Below are positions 1 to 10,795 of a stretch of 64,000 nucleotides of DNA, piece by piece. The DNA is taken from NCBI GenBank assembly GCA_028023455.1, contig JAQFVV010000183.1, positions 1,959,975 to 2,023,974 on the forward strand, written 5' to 3'. The notes below the pieces were generated by a model. It was not told where the DNA came from, did not search any database, and saw only the letters and a program-made list of their open reading frames with translations. Position 1 is the stretch's first letter, and the number at the start of each line of letters is the position of its first letter. The position numbers and the translations under genes are program-made. This DNA comes from Epiperipatus broadwayi (Eukaryota > Onychophora > Udeonychophora > Euonychophora > Peripatidae).

Positions 1-1870
1 ATTGAAACTGATTAATAATGTGGGTGAACTCAGACAAATGCTTTGTCATGGATATATAAACTAAGTTCAGCTATTGAAGTTATTTAAGCTATTCAGATTA
101 TTCAAGTTATTCTATTGCTGTTGTATTACTAAATTTGTGGTCTCTTTCATTGTGAACTTCTAGTTTTGTGCTCCAGTACTATATAGAAACCTTTGTGGAT
201 TACCTAACACTTCCATACTTTGTTAGACTCACAAAAGGAGTGTTCATTTAGTTGTTCAGTATGCAGTTCATATAAATTAACAGTAGCCTAAGATGTAACC
301 AAAATCTTGACCTGCAATGCCTCAGGCATATGCCCATCATTAAACCCAGACTATTGCTGGACAAGTAAATCAAGATAGATACTGCCCTGAAAAGAAGAAA
401 CTACATGACACTAAGAAAACCTGAAGCCAATACAAAAACACTGTTCATGAACTCTAGGGATTGTCAAAAAGGTGGATGATCATCTCATAAAAATTTCTAA
501 TAAGAACCTAGGTCAATGTGAGCAAAAATCAGAGTCTAGACTTAAACTAAAATATGTGGGATAAGATTTATATTTTTCTTACAAAAATTGATAAAACTAG
601 AAATATGTAAACACTTTCTAATTTAAAAGGAAAATAATTATGCTAAAATAACATTGTAATTAGTTTAATTTTATTTTATTTTATTATTGTTATCATTTGC
701 TATATGTTAACTTTGTAAATAAATATGTTATTTAATTGTCAATTTGGCCTGAATTCTTTTCTCTCGGAATTTCTCACCATATGATATTTACTTAAGTCCT
801 TCACAAATGTAAGCTGTAATAATGCTATTATATTTAATGTTTTAGATATGGTACTGTGATCACTACTTTTCTACATTGTTTAAACTGTTGTATATGTTAA
901 ATTATGGTATGCAACAAGCTGCACTGATTCTTTATATGAAGCTTCCATTTTTAATGTATTAATTTTTAAAAAATTCCAAAAGATGTCAGTAGTATACAGA
1001 CCTCTACAGATCTTGTCTGTGATTGACAGCACATTCTATTGTTCTGACAAAGTTATAAAGGAGGTGGTGATTTGTGATTGGCTGATGCTTTAGATTCTTT
1101 CCCCCTGTGGTTAAATGCCATAAAAATGTGATTTTCATTAATTGTTAATGATTATGATACAATATTTTTATAAAGATTTATTATTAAACCAAAAACTACA
1201 TCTTTGAAAAGATTTTTTAAAAAAAAAATAGCTCTGATAAAGTACAGAAAGTATTTTAGAAGAACTGGATGTTGATGCAGAAACAATTAATATAGGCTAA
1301 AAAGAAAATTGTTCTTGTAAAAACTATAAGTGAAATATTTTAATAACAATTAATAATTTATTAACTTTTAGAATTTTTTTATTTCTTTGATGATAACTAA
1401 TTCTAAATATATCATTTTAATAACATAAAATTCCAATATCTAATAGTTTGTTCTTCTAACTTTTTGAATAGTAATTGTGGAGCTGATAATGATGTGTTCT
1501 TTTGTTATTGGTAAGATTTTCAGTTAAATATTTATTTTCACAATTTTAAAATATTAATTTAAAATATATTTTTATTTTAATTATTAGAAGGCTTAAATAT
1601 TTATAATATAGTATATAAATTAATTTTTAATATATATAAAAAAGATTAAATTGCACACAAAAACAAATCAAACATGATGTCATAATAAAAATATTAATTG
1701 CTAGAGTCTATTCAAACATTTGTCAGGCATGTTTGACAATGATGTAGTTAAGACAAATTTTGTTAATTAAATTGTTTTGTTTTTAAAACATTCATATCTG
1801 ATAGCCAAAATGAGGGGAGTTTCTTTGTTTACTTGAGCTAGCTATGGAATCAAGTGCTAGAAACATTTAA
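1..1870. other. AT-rich stretch without recognised gene
   Basis: I see no convincing exon, RNA gene or repeat family here. Reading frames are short and the composition is dominated by A/T runs. Confidence 0.5.
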
Positions 1871-1872
1871 AA

Positions 1873-1934
1873 TCTTCTCTTGTGGATATTCCAGTTAATT
1901 CTCTCTTCTCTTGTGGATATTCCAGTTAATTTTC
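1873..1934. repeat. 31-bp tandem duplication
   Basis: The unit beginning TCTTCTCTTGTGGATATTCC occurs twice head to tail, starting at 1873 and 1904, almost without change. It is a recent local duplication with no coding meaning that I can see. Confidence 0.9.
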
Positions 1935-2689
1935 TAGTGACCAAGTTTTATACCCAGTGCAAGTAAAAAGTATTCACATGAGAGGTATTTTACTTTTAGC
2001 AGTCATAGAGCAAGTGTAACAATCTTGAAAGATGAGCATGGTCTGAGTATTTGTAGACAATCTCAGTCTGACCATTAGTATAGTTAATATGTAAAATATT
2101 GACCACATTTTCCTCTCTGCTTGTATAATGGTTTGTATATAAAATTATTTCTTTAAGTAAATAAAAGTGAGGATACCTTACAATATTAATCAAGTATACT
2201 ATAAAAATATTTATAAATTGCACATTGCATTAGTATATTAATTCCAATTATAACATGCTCAAAGAGAAATTTCTATGCACAAAAGACAACTCACTATCTT
2301 TACTATTTAAATAGTAATTTTTCAGAAGTAATAATTAAGGCCCCTACAGCTCACATTCCTCTTCTCCCAAAAAACAATTTGGCTGTACCAATAACAATGA
2401 ATTGTGCCTGTACATTTTTATTCATCAAAGTAATTTATTATCTGATAGTCAGATTGTTTGGCTTATATTTCAACTATAAGCAAACTTTAAATCACAATTT
2501 TATTTAAAGCCTTGTTGTATGGATTAATTAGAAAATATCAAAACAAAATATTCAACCTGACATATCATTTGTAAAGTCAACTTCCTGGCAAATATTAATT
2601 TCTTTTCCAGCTTGTTTAGAGATGTTGCATGATTTCAAATCTTCATAAAAAACAGAAGATTGTCTGATTATTATTTGCTTTTGCAAATG
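1935..2689. other. AT-rich stretch, nothing recognised
   Basis: The one minus-strand open frame (1996-2223) has low-complexity composition and no recognisable motif. I treat it as chance. Confidence 0.5.
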
Positions 2690-2826
2690 CCCTGTGTAGT
2701 TTGGTGCAGCAATAGACCATCAGGATTGTAATCAGGGGGTCCTAGGACTGATTCTGGTACTTACAATTCTGGTATTTGAACTTTTTATGAACTTCTGAAC
2801 AATAAAGCTATTAGCCTCTCTTTTTG
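2690..2826 (+). repeat. SINE-like repeat family D, copy 1
   Basis: This belongs to a family whose head reads CCCTGNATAATTTGGTGCAGTG, like a Pol III A-box region. Its body ends in a block like CTGAGTAATAAAGCTATT. Related copies lie at 2827, 4846, 12791, 49178, 57226 and, reversed, 60449. The recurring order of tRNA-like head and fixed tail points to a tRNA-derived SINE. The B box has decayed. Confidence 0.55.
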
Positions 2827-2920
2827 CCCTGCATAATTTGGTGAAGTGTTAGAGCATCCAATTTAGAATCACTCAAGTTTTTTATAAACCCCCAAATAGT
2901 AAAGTCATTAGTCTTTCTTC
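2827..2920 (+). repeat. SINE-like repeat family D, copy 2 (tandem)
   Basis: A second, shorter copy begins CCCTGCATAATTTGGTGAAG directly after the first and ends in the AGTAAAGTCATTAG tail. The head-to-tail arrangement suggests a dimeric SINE or insertion into the tail of the first copy. Confidence 0.5.
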
Positions 2921-3334
2921 TTTTTTTAAAACAAATATCATTCCACACCATTTTTTTGAAGGATCTTGAATTTGTAATTAATGAATATCATCATTATTAT
3001 TCTCTTCTAATTTTCATATAGAATGTTGAACTAATACAATTTATTTTTACATATTTTACTATTTATTGGATCTTATCTCATCACATCTCAATTCTGCAAC
3101 TCTACGACTACAGTTTTCTCTTCAATAACTTAGATTGCTCTCTATGTCACCATTCATGTAGTACCCAATCTATAGTTATCTTTAAATGTATTTCATTGTG
3201 ATTTTCCATTTCTAATCTCTAATGGAATAATTTCTTTACTAAAAGCAACAGTTTATTTTTTAAATAAACCTTTGAAAGACATAATATAGATTGTTTTCCT
3301 AAAGGTTTATGAAGGTGATGTTTTAATTGTAATT

Positions 3335-3995
3335 ATATATTGGACTATTTCCATCATCTAATATAAGCATTGGATGTCTTTAGAAAAATTTAACTTTATT
3401 TAAATATTCTAAATACATTCAACTGTTAGTAATAACATACAGATTCATATATGTGCAGTGTTTTAAGACGTATTATTCTTCTCTTCTTCAGGTGTTGCTG
3501 GCCTGACCAGTGATAGTACTAACATGGGAATCGAACCTGGACCCTTAAATTCTTGATTATCGGATTTTAAGGGAACACTCTAACTAACTTAATGCATGGA
3601 AATGGAACTTGGACCTTAGATTCTTGAATATTGAATTTTAAAGGAGCACTCTAACCAACTGAATGCATGGGAATAGAACCTGGATCCTTAGATTCTTGAA
3701 ATATTGAATTTTAAGAGAACACTCTAATCAACTGATTGATTAGAGTGTTCTTTTAAAATTCAATAATCAAGAATCTAAAGATCCAGGTTCGATTCCCATG
3801 TTAGTATTGTCATTGGTCAAGCCAGCACCACCTAAAGAAGAGGGAAGAATAATACCTCTTGAAACGTTGGGCATATACTAACCTGTGTGCTATTATTAAC
3901 AGTTGAAAGTATTTGGAATATTTAAATGTTAATTTTTTTAAAGCCATTCAATACCTATATTAGATGATGGAAATAGCCCAATATATAAATACAAA
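3335..3995. repeat. Palindromic tRNA-like/Penelope-tail cluster
   Basis: Three tandem minus-strand units lie at about 3530-3600, 3600-3660 and 3660-3730. Each has a tRNA-like B-box motif (on the minus strand close to GGTTCGATTCCC) and the GATTCTTGAATATTGAATTTTA block. They are followed by one plus-strand unit at 3735-3860. The outer flanks mirror each other: TTCCATCATCTAATAT at the left, ATATTAGATGATGGAA at the right. The same tail follows the Penelope-like GIY-YIG genes at 30 kb and 62.5 kb, so this is probably the 3' part of that retroelement in inverted arrangement. Confidence 0.7.
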
Positions 3996-4845
3996 TATAA
4001 TATAGAAAACTGTAGATAATCTTTAAAAATCTGTAGTAATATTAATGTGAAAAATGATAGTAAATATAATAATAAATTATTTGAATTATTATGGAATCTG
4101 TTTCTAAAAAATAGGATTGGATATTTGCTCAACCACATTTCCCTTTCTTTAGTTGTCCATTGCAACTCTAACTCCAATTTTTTTTTTTTTTTTTCAACAT
4201 TTTATTTATTTTTTAGTTTGTATCCTTTGTTTTCGTTCTGGACTTAGAATGGTTAACTCATTTTTAAGTGTTTTTTTTTTAAAAAAAATATTTGTAGATA
4301 ATAATTAAAATTAATTGCTTCAATATTTTTAATTACCTTATAAGGTTATCTTTATTATTACTATTATTATTTCAATGACTATTTAGCCTCAAGCTTATAG
4401 ACAAAGTTGCTAATTACATATTTCTTGAATTATAAAATATTTTAAAAATTAGAAAAAAGATGTATTATTTAGAATATCTTTATGAATGAATTATATAAAG
4501 ATACTGTTTTATTTCATTGAGATAGATAATAATCAAATTTGAATTTTTTTCACTCCATTTTGTAATATATATTGAAAATATAAATGATTGATAACATATC
4601 ATTTAGAGATTTAACTTGCGCAAGCTGTATAGTAGCATAATATTGGACTAGGGATGCAACTGGTGTTTATATGATGTTTATCATCTGATAAACCTAACTT
4701 CTGGATTAATAAATAAATATTCTTTCTGATTTTATATTAAAGATATATAGCACATGGCAACATCCAATTTAATGGCTTATTTACTGCCAAACACATATAT
4801 GTACAGTGTGGAGATGCATAATTATTTTATTGGTCATCACAAATA
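3996..4845. other. AT-rich stretch, nothing recognised
   Basis: Poly-T and poly-A runs and short frames only. The overlapping ORFs on both strands at 3938-4247 lie partly in the preceding repeat and show no protein motif. Confidence 0.5.
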
Positions 4846-4962
4846 TTAGTGCAGTGGTTACATAGTATATTCAGGTGCTTAAGAACAATGTATCTGATTC
4901 AGCTTCATCACTAACAGTGCTCATTTTCTTACAAATTTCTGAGTAATAAACCATTCGATTAC
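4846..4962 (+). repeat. SINE-like repeat family D
   Basis: It starts with the A-box-like TTAGTGCAGTGGTTA and ends CTGAGTAATAAACCATTCG, matching the other family D copies. Confidence 0.55.
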
Positions 4963-5109
4963 TACTATACTTCTACTATTAAAAATATTAATTTTTAACT
5001 AATTTTTTATAATAACTTTGCTACTAATATTATAGCCAGGCTTGTTCAATGGGTTTATGCCACCCAGGCACAAAAGTATATTGCCATCCAAATGAATTTG
5101 AATTATGAT

Positions 5110-6500
5110 ATTGTTTTTATTTGATTTAAGTCTAAGCTGAAGTTAATTAATGAATCAGTCACTAGATGACATTCCACAGCAATTTTGTGTGCAGAAAGAA
5201 GAGAAGATATGGAAATTATGTTGAGGACATGTGCAAGGGTGGGTAAAGAAATGGGGATTAAATTTAGTAAAGAAAAGTCAAATATAATGATGGTTAATAC
5301 TGGGGAAAGAGAAGATGTAGAATTTTTATTGGGGGATATAAAGTTAAGTGTGGTGGATAGATATAGGTATTTGGGAATCATCTTATGTAATCAGGAAAAT
5401 TGCTTGGATGAATGGGAGAAAAAAATTGGTAAATGAAGCAAAGAAAAGAAATGGTTTGGTAAAGAAACTGACAGTATTTTCATATAATTAATATGATGTA
5501 GCTAGAATTGTATGGAAGGGAGTTGCAGTAGCAGAGTTAACATATGGTAATGATGCATTATGTGTTAGCAAAAGGGTTTTAGACTATTTAGAGAAAGTAC
5601 AAAGAGAAGTAGGAAGACATTCATTAGATTCAGAGATGTGGACAGCAAAGGAGGCAATTCAAGGAGAAATGGGATGGTCAAGTTTTTATATAAGAGATGC
5701 AAAAAGTAAAATGAAAAATTTTTGGTAGGTTGTAGTTTATGGATAGTAAAAGAATAGCCAAAATAGTGTGTAATTGGGTTATGAGTAAAGGGCAGGTAAC
5801 AAGATGGGTGAGAAAGGTAATGCAGTATGCAAAAGATTTGGATAAAGAATTTATATCAGTATACTTGTATAAAAGGTGGGATGATTGTGTTAGGAGGATT
5901 GTTGAATGTTATAGTGGTAAAGAATGGGATAAAAGAATAGAATCATTAATAAAAAAATAGGGAGTTGGAGAGATGGAGAACTAGTATGGAGGGTAAGAAG
6001 AGTTTAAATATATATAGAAGTAAACAGAATATTGGATGTGAGTTAATTTATGATAATAGTAAGGAAAGTAGTTTATTGTTTAAGGCTTGAATGGGATCTT
6101 TAGCAGCAAGAGAATATACATGTAAATGGAAAACTATGGGTGATTTAGTGTGCAAATTGTGTAAGGAAGGTATAGAAAATATTAGGCATTTGTTGATTGA
6201 ATGTAAATGCTTGAAAGCAGAAAGGGTACAGATAATGAAGTTATGAGAGAATAGTTATGAGTGACTATACAGAAAGTGAGATATTAGTTTTTATGCTGGG
6301 TTTGCGAAACAATAAGGGGGATTTAGATATAAAAGCCATAGAGTTGACAAAGATTATGTTGTGGAAATGGGATGGGGCAGAATATGGGAAAACTTAGGGT
6401 GGGGAATGGAAAATAAAATGGCTAACAGGTTTATCTGGGCATAATTGCTGAGATATTCTTGACTTCGTTTAAGGAGAAGCCAAATACATCACATCACATG
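5110..6500 (+). pseudogene. Non-LTR retrotransposon 3' half (LINE-1 type of this window), decayed
   Basis: Reverse transcriptase relic. The open part at 5185-5436 has the post-catalytic region of a LINE RT: ILCAERREDMEIML, then MGIKFSKEKSNIMMVN, then RYRYLGI. The catalytic Asp-Asp box should lie just upstream. A DDI is readable at 5165-5173 but in another frame, so the core appears frameshifted. After several stops a second open part (5739-5960) follows. Then comes a C-terminal zinc-knuckle-like segment with spacing CxxC-x8-H-x4-C (about 6150-6205). The 3' end closes with repeats of CATCA near 6488, a short microsatellite tail common in LINEs. Many in-frame stops make it inactive. The clade is uncertain. 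Related 3' fragments lie at 13.5 kb and 25.6 kb. Confidence 0.8.
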
Positions 6501-7060
6501 TAAATCCTTTGTTAATTAGATTATAACATTAGATGTATACATATGTATAATAAAAGTACCGACGAAATGATTCCTCCAAATACAATAAAGTTGTCTATTT
6601 TGAAAAGAGCATAAACATATGATCATAGAACTAATCTAACTGATAAAACAATACAAGCACATAAATAACACCTATAATATAATAAAATAATCAGTTAACA
6701 TCAGCAAAATCAAGTATTGAAGCATTCTTTTTTTGTAATTATTCTTTTGATTATCTTTTCATTTAATTTTTTTATTAAGGTGAGTCGTTTGTGCCACACA
6801 AGTGCATTGCATGCCTGCACCTCACCATGGTACAGGCCTGATTACAGCTTTATATTTTAAATTACATTTTAAATAATTATTTAATCATCTATTTGCTAGT
6901 GTTTTAACAGCTTGTATATACATAGTAATGGTGATTATGTGATGTTTTAGTGGTTTAAAACAATATTATTACTATTCTATGGTGGACCTTTTTTTATGAA
7001 TGAGCAGTATTAGATAAATATTTCCCCCTTTCATTATATTATGTTTTTATTTAAACAAAA
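6501..7060. other. AT-rich stretch with one GC-richer patch
   Basis: No gene is recognised. The patch at about 6780-6850 (around GTGCCACACAAGTGCATTGC) is compositionally unlike its surroundings, but I cannot assign it to a repeat family or exon. Confidence 0.4.
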
Positions 7061-7062
7061 TA

Positions 7063-7250
7063 AACATAGGGAATTTGAACACAGACTTTCAAGCACCCTT
7101 CAACTATCCACACTATCTCATACCACTGATACACATTATCACACACATGTGGAAAAGATAAATAATCACCAATATATGTATTTTATGCTGAACCAGCACT
7201 CATCAATTAAGTTCCAGATATATGAAGAATGCCTGTATTTCAAATATTAA
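7063..7250 (-). repeat. Family A hammerhead repeat, partial
   Basis: The plus strand shows the family A block from GAATTTGAACACAGACTTTC to CAGCACTCATCA. Read on the minus strand, the hammerhead region has UUGAUGA and AAAA instead of CUGAUGA and GAAA, so this copy has lost two core bases. Confidence 0.75.
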
Positions 7251-7489
7251 ACAAAGTAAGCAGAATACTGATAAAACATCATATCGATTTTATTAGTATT
7301 ACAATTTTAAACGAAAGTCTTTGTAATTACTAACATAATATTTTAGTAATTATCTTTTAGATTCATAATACTATGCAAAATAAACCAACAAATACAGAAA
7401 TACAAACTTTATCTGTGATTATAATTTACAATAAATATAATATCTAACATACAGGATATATATATATATCTGTACAAACAATGTAATAT

Positions 7490-7720
7490 ATAGGGTATTT
7501 TGAGCTCAGACCCTGAACTCTCCATACTATCTCATACTATTGATACACTTGCCCACATATATGTCTAAAAGATAAATAATCACCAATATTCGTATTTCGT
7601 GCTAAACCAGCACTCGTCATTTGGTCCAGATTATCATCTCTATACATATGTACAATAAGTGTTCAGATTTTTATTAAGATAGCCAATCTTCATACTTTAA
7701 TGAACAGGTTTCACTCATAA
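7490..7720 (-). repeat. Family A hammerhead repeat
   Basis: This copy runs from the tRNA-like end (GAGCTCAGACCCTGAACTC) through the ribozyme region to the TTAAGATAGCCAATCTTC block. Related copies recur across the window in both orientations. Confidence 0.8.
7578..7638 (-). ncRNA. Hammerhead ribozyme motif (family A), one core change
   Basis: On the minus strand: AUGACGA (position C3 changed to A), stem II GUGCU/AGCAC fully paired, then GAAA, a short stem III and AUA before UUGG. Stem I pairs CCAA with UUGG and continues into the flanks. The C3 change should abolish cleavage. Confidence 0.7.
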
Positions 7721-8334
7721 TCAACTTATTTACTTTAAGTCCAATTTTATATTTACAATTTATAAAATTCATTTTAAATACATGAAGTTATAGTTTGAAG
7801 TTCATTCATGGCTTTTGTAATACAGTTTTTTTCCTTGGTTAGTAAATATATTAATTTTCAAAAAAGCAGGAAACATTTGTGACTAACAGATGTAGGTAAA
7901 AAAAAAAGTTTATCCTTGTGGAAAATCTTTTTTGTTTCAAATTTCCATTTAGTTTTGTTGTTGAGATAATAATCTAAAAACAAAGTAAAAAATATTTTAA
8001 GAAATGTGAAGAAATAACTATTTAATGAACATTAATAACCTTTTTTAAAAAAAATTTGCTGATATAAATAGTTCATGTAATAAAGACTTTAACTTTTTTT
8101 TTATTAAAAATGAAAATGAATCAAACTTAGCTTTAAGTACTATATAACTATTACATTATAATAAACACTGTACTGTTAATCATTTTTGAGACTCTCTCTG
8201 GTACTTACGTATTAGTTCGGCAGTAAGATTTTATATAGTATTAGTCTGCCAATATTTATTTTAAAAAATAACCTAAAACTTTATTTAGTAGAAATTAAAC
8301 AAACATACATTTACAAAATGTTTTTTTTTTTTAG
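7721..8334. other. AT-rich stretch, nothing recognised
   Basis: No repeat family or exon is recognised. Confidence 0.45.
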
Positions 8335-8412
8335 CATTACTGCGGTGGACTAGACTTTCTTACTTCTAATCATGGTCCATTAAAAATGGCTACTCTATTT
8401 CGACAAACCTGA
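8335..8412 (+). CDS. Candidate terminal exon of an unknown gene
   Basis: A poly-T tract ends in TTAG at 8331-8334, a good splice acceptor. It is followed by 25 open codons (start HYCGGLDFLTSNHG, end LFRQT) and TGA at 8410-8412. Base composition is less A/T-biased than the surroundings. The length is too short for statistics, and I recognise no domain. Chance is a real alternative. Confidence 0.2.
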   Translation, partial: HYCGGLDFLTSNHGPLKMATLFRQT

Positions 8413-8845
8413 ATGAAACACCGTCATTGTTTGTCTGAACTGTGGACATAACGTGTGACAAATTAGCAGCAAAACCAACATTCTGATTAATAACTTTCTC
8501 CTCATTGCATCGAAATATTATCTAATATTCATTTACAAAATTAATTCATTTACTTTTTAGAAGATTATAAACAAATTTAATTTACTCTTTATATATACAT
8601 TTGTTTGTGCTAGTGGCCTTTATCACTGCCAGATCAATATGTAAATACCCTCTCTCTTTTATATTGTTTAGAAAATTTTGGTTGCATTTTATATCTATTT
8701 TAAATATTTAGACTGCGTTTTGTTTAATTTTCCTGCATTGTTTAAGTTTATTTTAAAACTAGAAAATTAAAACAACAAAATAATATTTTACCCTTTTATT
8801 GTTTTACATATTTTTATTTAAGCATTAATATTAAAAAATTAATAT
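8413..8845. other. AT-rich stretch, nothing recognised
   Basis: No recognisable gene or repeat. Confidence 0.45.
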
Positions 8846-9260
8846 ATAGGGAGTTTGAACTCAGACATTCACGCGACCCTTAATCATCCATGCTATCTCA
8901 TACCACTGATACACTTGATCATACATATGTCGAAAAGATAAATAATCACCAATATATATATTTCATGCTAAACCAGCCCTCATCAGTTGGTCCAGACTAT
9001 CTTCTCCACACATATATACAATCAAAGCTCAGCTTATATTAAGATAGCCAATATTCATGCTTTAACAGACAGGCTTCAAACCACTCCACCCCACAACTCT
9101 TCAGCCATCCATTCCATTGAAAATCTAATGATGGGATGCTCAAAGCCCACCTTCTCGTCCTACCAATGTTGACCACAAGTCACTCTGACCCCTCATGTAT
9201 AGAACATAATCCATTTACATACACATATGAGGGGTGGGCAGACCTTAAAGCACTATATTT
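8846..9260 (-). repeat. Family A hammerhead repeat, near full length
   Basis: One of the longest copies, about 415 bp. On the plus strand it reads from GGGAGTTTGAACTCAGACAT (the reverse of a B-box-like GAGTTCAAACTC) through the ribozyme and the AAGATAGCCAATATTCATGC block to GACCCCTCATGTATAGAAC and ATGAGGGGTGGGCAG. No protein frame spans it. It appears to be a non-autonomous RNA-type element. Confidence 0.85.
8941..8999 (-). ncRNA. Hammerhead ribozyme, complete core (family A)
   Basis: On the minus strand the core is complete: CUGAUGA at 8980-8986, GAAA at 8961-8964, and UA at 8953-8954 just before UUGG, the predicted cleavage site. Stem II is GGGCUG...UAGCAU with three or more pairs and a small loop. 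Stem III is two or three A-U pairs. Stem I pairs CCAA with UUGG, then a further helix beyond an asymmetric GGA bulge. All of this matches a type I hammerhead. Confidence 0.85.
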
Positions 9261-9261
9261 T

Positions 9262-9655
9262 GAAATATGATTTTTTTTCTACAGTACAGGATTTTTCATA
9301 CCTGCACTTCTATATGAAATATATAGGGGGTTTGAACTAAGACTTTCACACTACCCTCAACTATTCATGCTATCTCATACCACTGATACACTTGATCACA
9401 CACATAAGCTGAGCTTTGATTGTATATATGTGTGGAGATGATAATCTGGACCAACTAATGAGTGCTGGTTTAGCATAAAATATGTATATTGGTGATTATT
9501 TATCTTTTTGACATGTGTGTAATCAAGTGTATCAGCGGTATGAGATAGCATGAATGGTTGAGCGTCATGTGAAATTCTGAGTTCAAACCCTCTATATATT
9601 ACATATAGAAGTGCAGATATAAAAAAAAATTGTACTGTAGAAAAAAAAATCATAT
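9262..9655. repeat. Palindromic pair of family A repeats
   Basis: The two halves are inverted copies. CTACAGTACAGGATTTTTCA...TGCACTTCTATATG on the left mirrors the right end at 9600-9650. The inner part is a truncated minus copy followed by a plus copy. The minus-strand ORF at 9396-9653 is a by-product of the repeat. Confidence 0.8.
9436..9502 (+). ncRNA. Hammerhead ribozyme motif (family A), core decayed
   Basis: CUAAUGA and AAAA replace CUGAUGA and GAAA. Stem II GUGCUG/UAGCAU is kept. Stem I reads GAUAAUC against GAUUAUU where other copies have GAUGAUC against GAUCAUU: a G-C pair replaced by A-U. Confidence 0.7.
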
Positions 9656-9944
9656 TAAAAGAGTAACTGAAAATAATAAATAAGATGGTATATCAAATTT
9701 CTATTATAATAACTTCAATTTTAAATGAATGTCTTAATAATTATTAAAATAAATATTTAAAATGTTTAACTTCTAACAAACTTATTAAAGCAATATGCAT
9801 TTAAATAAACATAAACCTATATGTATAGTAATAGCATTTATATGACATTTGTGCGGAGTGTGTATATATATATACCAAAAAATGTTATCAAATAAAGATA
9901 TTAATATTAAAAATAAAATATTAAAATAAAAGTATTAATTAGAT
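9656..9944. other. AT-rich spacer between family A copies
   Basis: Nothing recognised besides short TA runs. Confidence 0.4.
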
Positions 9945-10330
9945 AGAAGGATTTGAACTTTGAACTTTCAGTTTATTTTCATTCTCCACTCCACCACAAA
10001 CAACTGATACACATGACCACAGAACATGTAAAAAAAATAGATGATCTTCAGTATACATATTTTACTCAGAACTAGGCCAGATTATAATCTCCCTGATATA
10101 CATATTTTATACAGAATTAGCACTCACCAACTGAACCAGATTATAATCTCCCACACATATAAACAATCAGTGCTCAGCTTATATTAATATAGCAGTTCCT
10201 TAAACTTTAATGGACAGGCTTCAATCTTCTCACACTTCCAACAATTCGACTGTTCATTTCATTAAAAAACCAATGATGAAATGCTCAAAACCCTTGGTGG
10301 ATTTAATATTGTGGGCATATCCATTAGACA
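9945..10330 (-). repeat. Family A repeat with duplicated ribozyme region
   Basis: Two degenerate ribozyme segments lie about 70 bp apart (about 10040-10090 and 10105-10165), each with the CCAGATTATAATCTCC flank. They are followed by the usual body block TAATGGACAGGCTTCAATC. The internal duplication is unlike the other copies. Confidence 0.7.
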
Positions 10331-10499
10331 TTACATCAATCTAACTCTTCTCATATTACCATACCATTACATATCTATTTATATTAATAAGAGAGAGATG
10401 GGCTGGATTTATACTACGATGTAACCTATTTCCAAAGCAATATGTAATGAACCTATTCATTCAGTATACCAAATGTTTACTATAATAAATAGAGAAAAC

Positions 10500-10795
10500 T
10501 GAACTTAAAATTTTCAGCCTATATTTAAATGGATAGTTGAATTGTTGAAAGAGAGAGAAGTTTAAGGAATTGCTATCTTAATGTAATCTGAGCACTGATT
10601 GGAATACTGTTGGAGATTGTGATCTGGCCCAACTGATGAATGCTGGTTCTGCACGAAATACATATATTGGCAATCATTTATTTTTTTTCACATGTGTGTG
10701 GTGATGTGTATTGTTGTTTGAGATAGAGTGGAGGGTGATTATAGACTAAAAATCCTAAGTTCAAATTCTTCTATTTATTGTAGTAAACATTCACT
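10500..10795 (+). repeat. Family A repeat, plus orientation
   Basis: It runs from the GGAATTGCTATCTTAATG block through the ribozyme, the CACATGTGTGTGGTGATGTG block and a B-box-like AGTTCAAATTC near 10765. The inverted partner is the copy just upstream. Confidence 0.8.
10610..10685 (+). ncRNA. Hammerhead ribozyme, complete core (family A)
   Basis: CTGATGA at 10633-10639, GAAA at 10655-10658, TA at 10665-10666 followed by TTGG at 10667-10670. Stem II is AUGC/GCAC with three pairs and a mismatch next to the core. Stem III is A-U, U-A with an ACAU loop. Stem I has CCAA/UUGG and a distal GAUUG/CAAUC helix. Cleavage is predicted after 10666. Confidence 0.8.

Noticed and set aside
3938-4247. Two overlapping ORFs on opposite strands
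   Set aside because: They are T-rich low-complexity translations partly inside the Penelope tail.
9945-10330. CRISPR-like array from the repeated family A segments
   Set aside because: Copies are irregularly spaced, in both orientations and diverged. They are dispersed transposable elements in a eukaryote.
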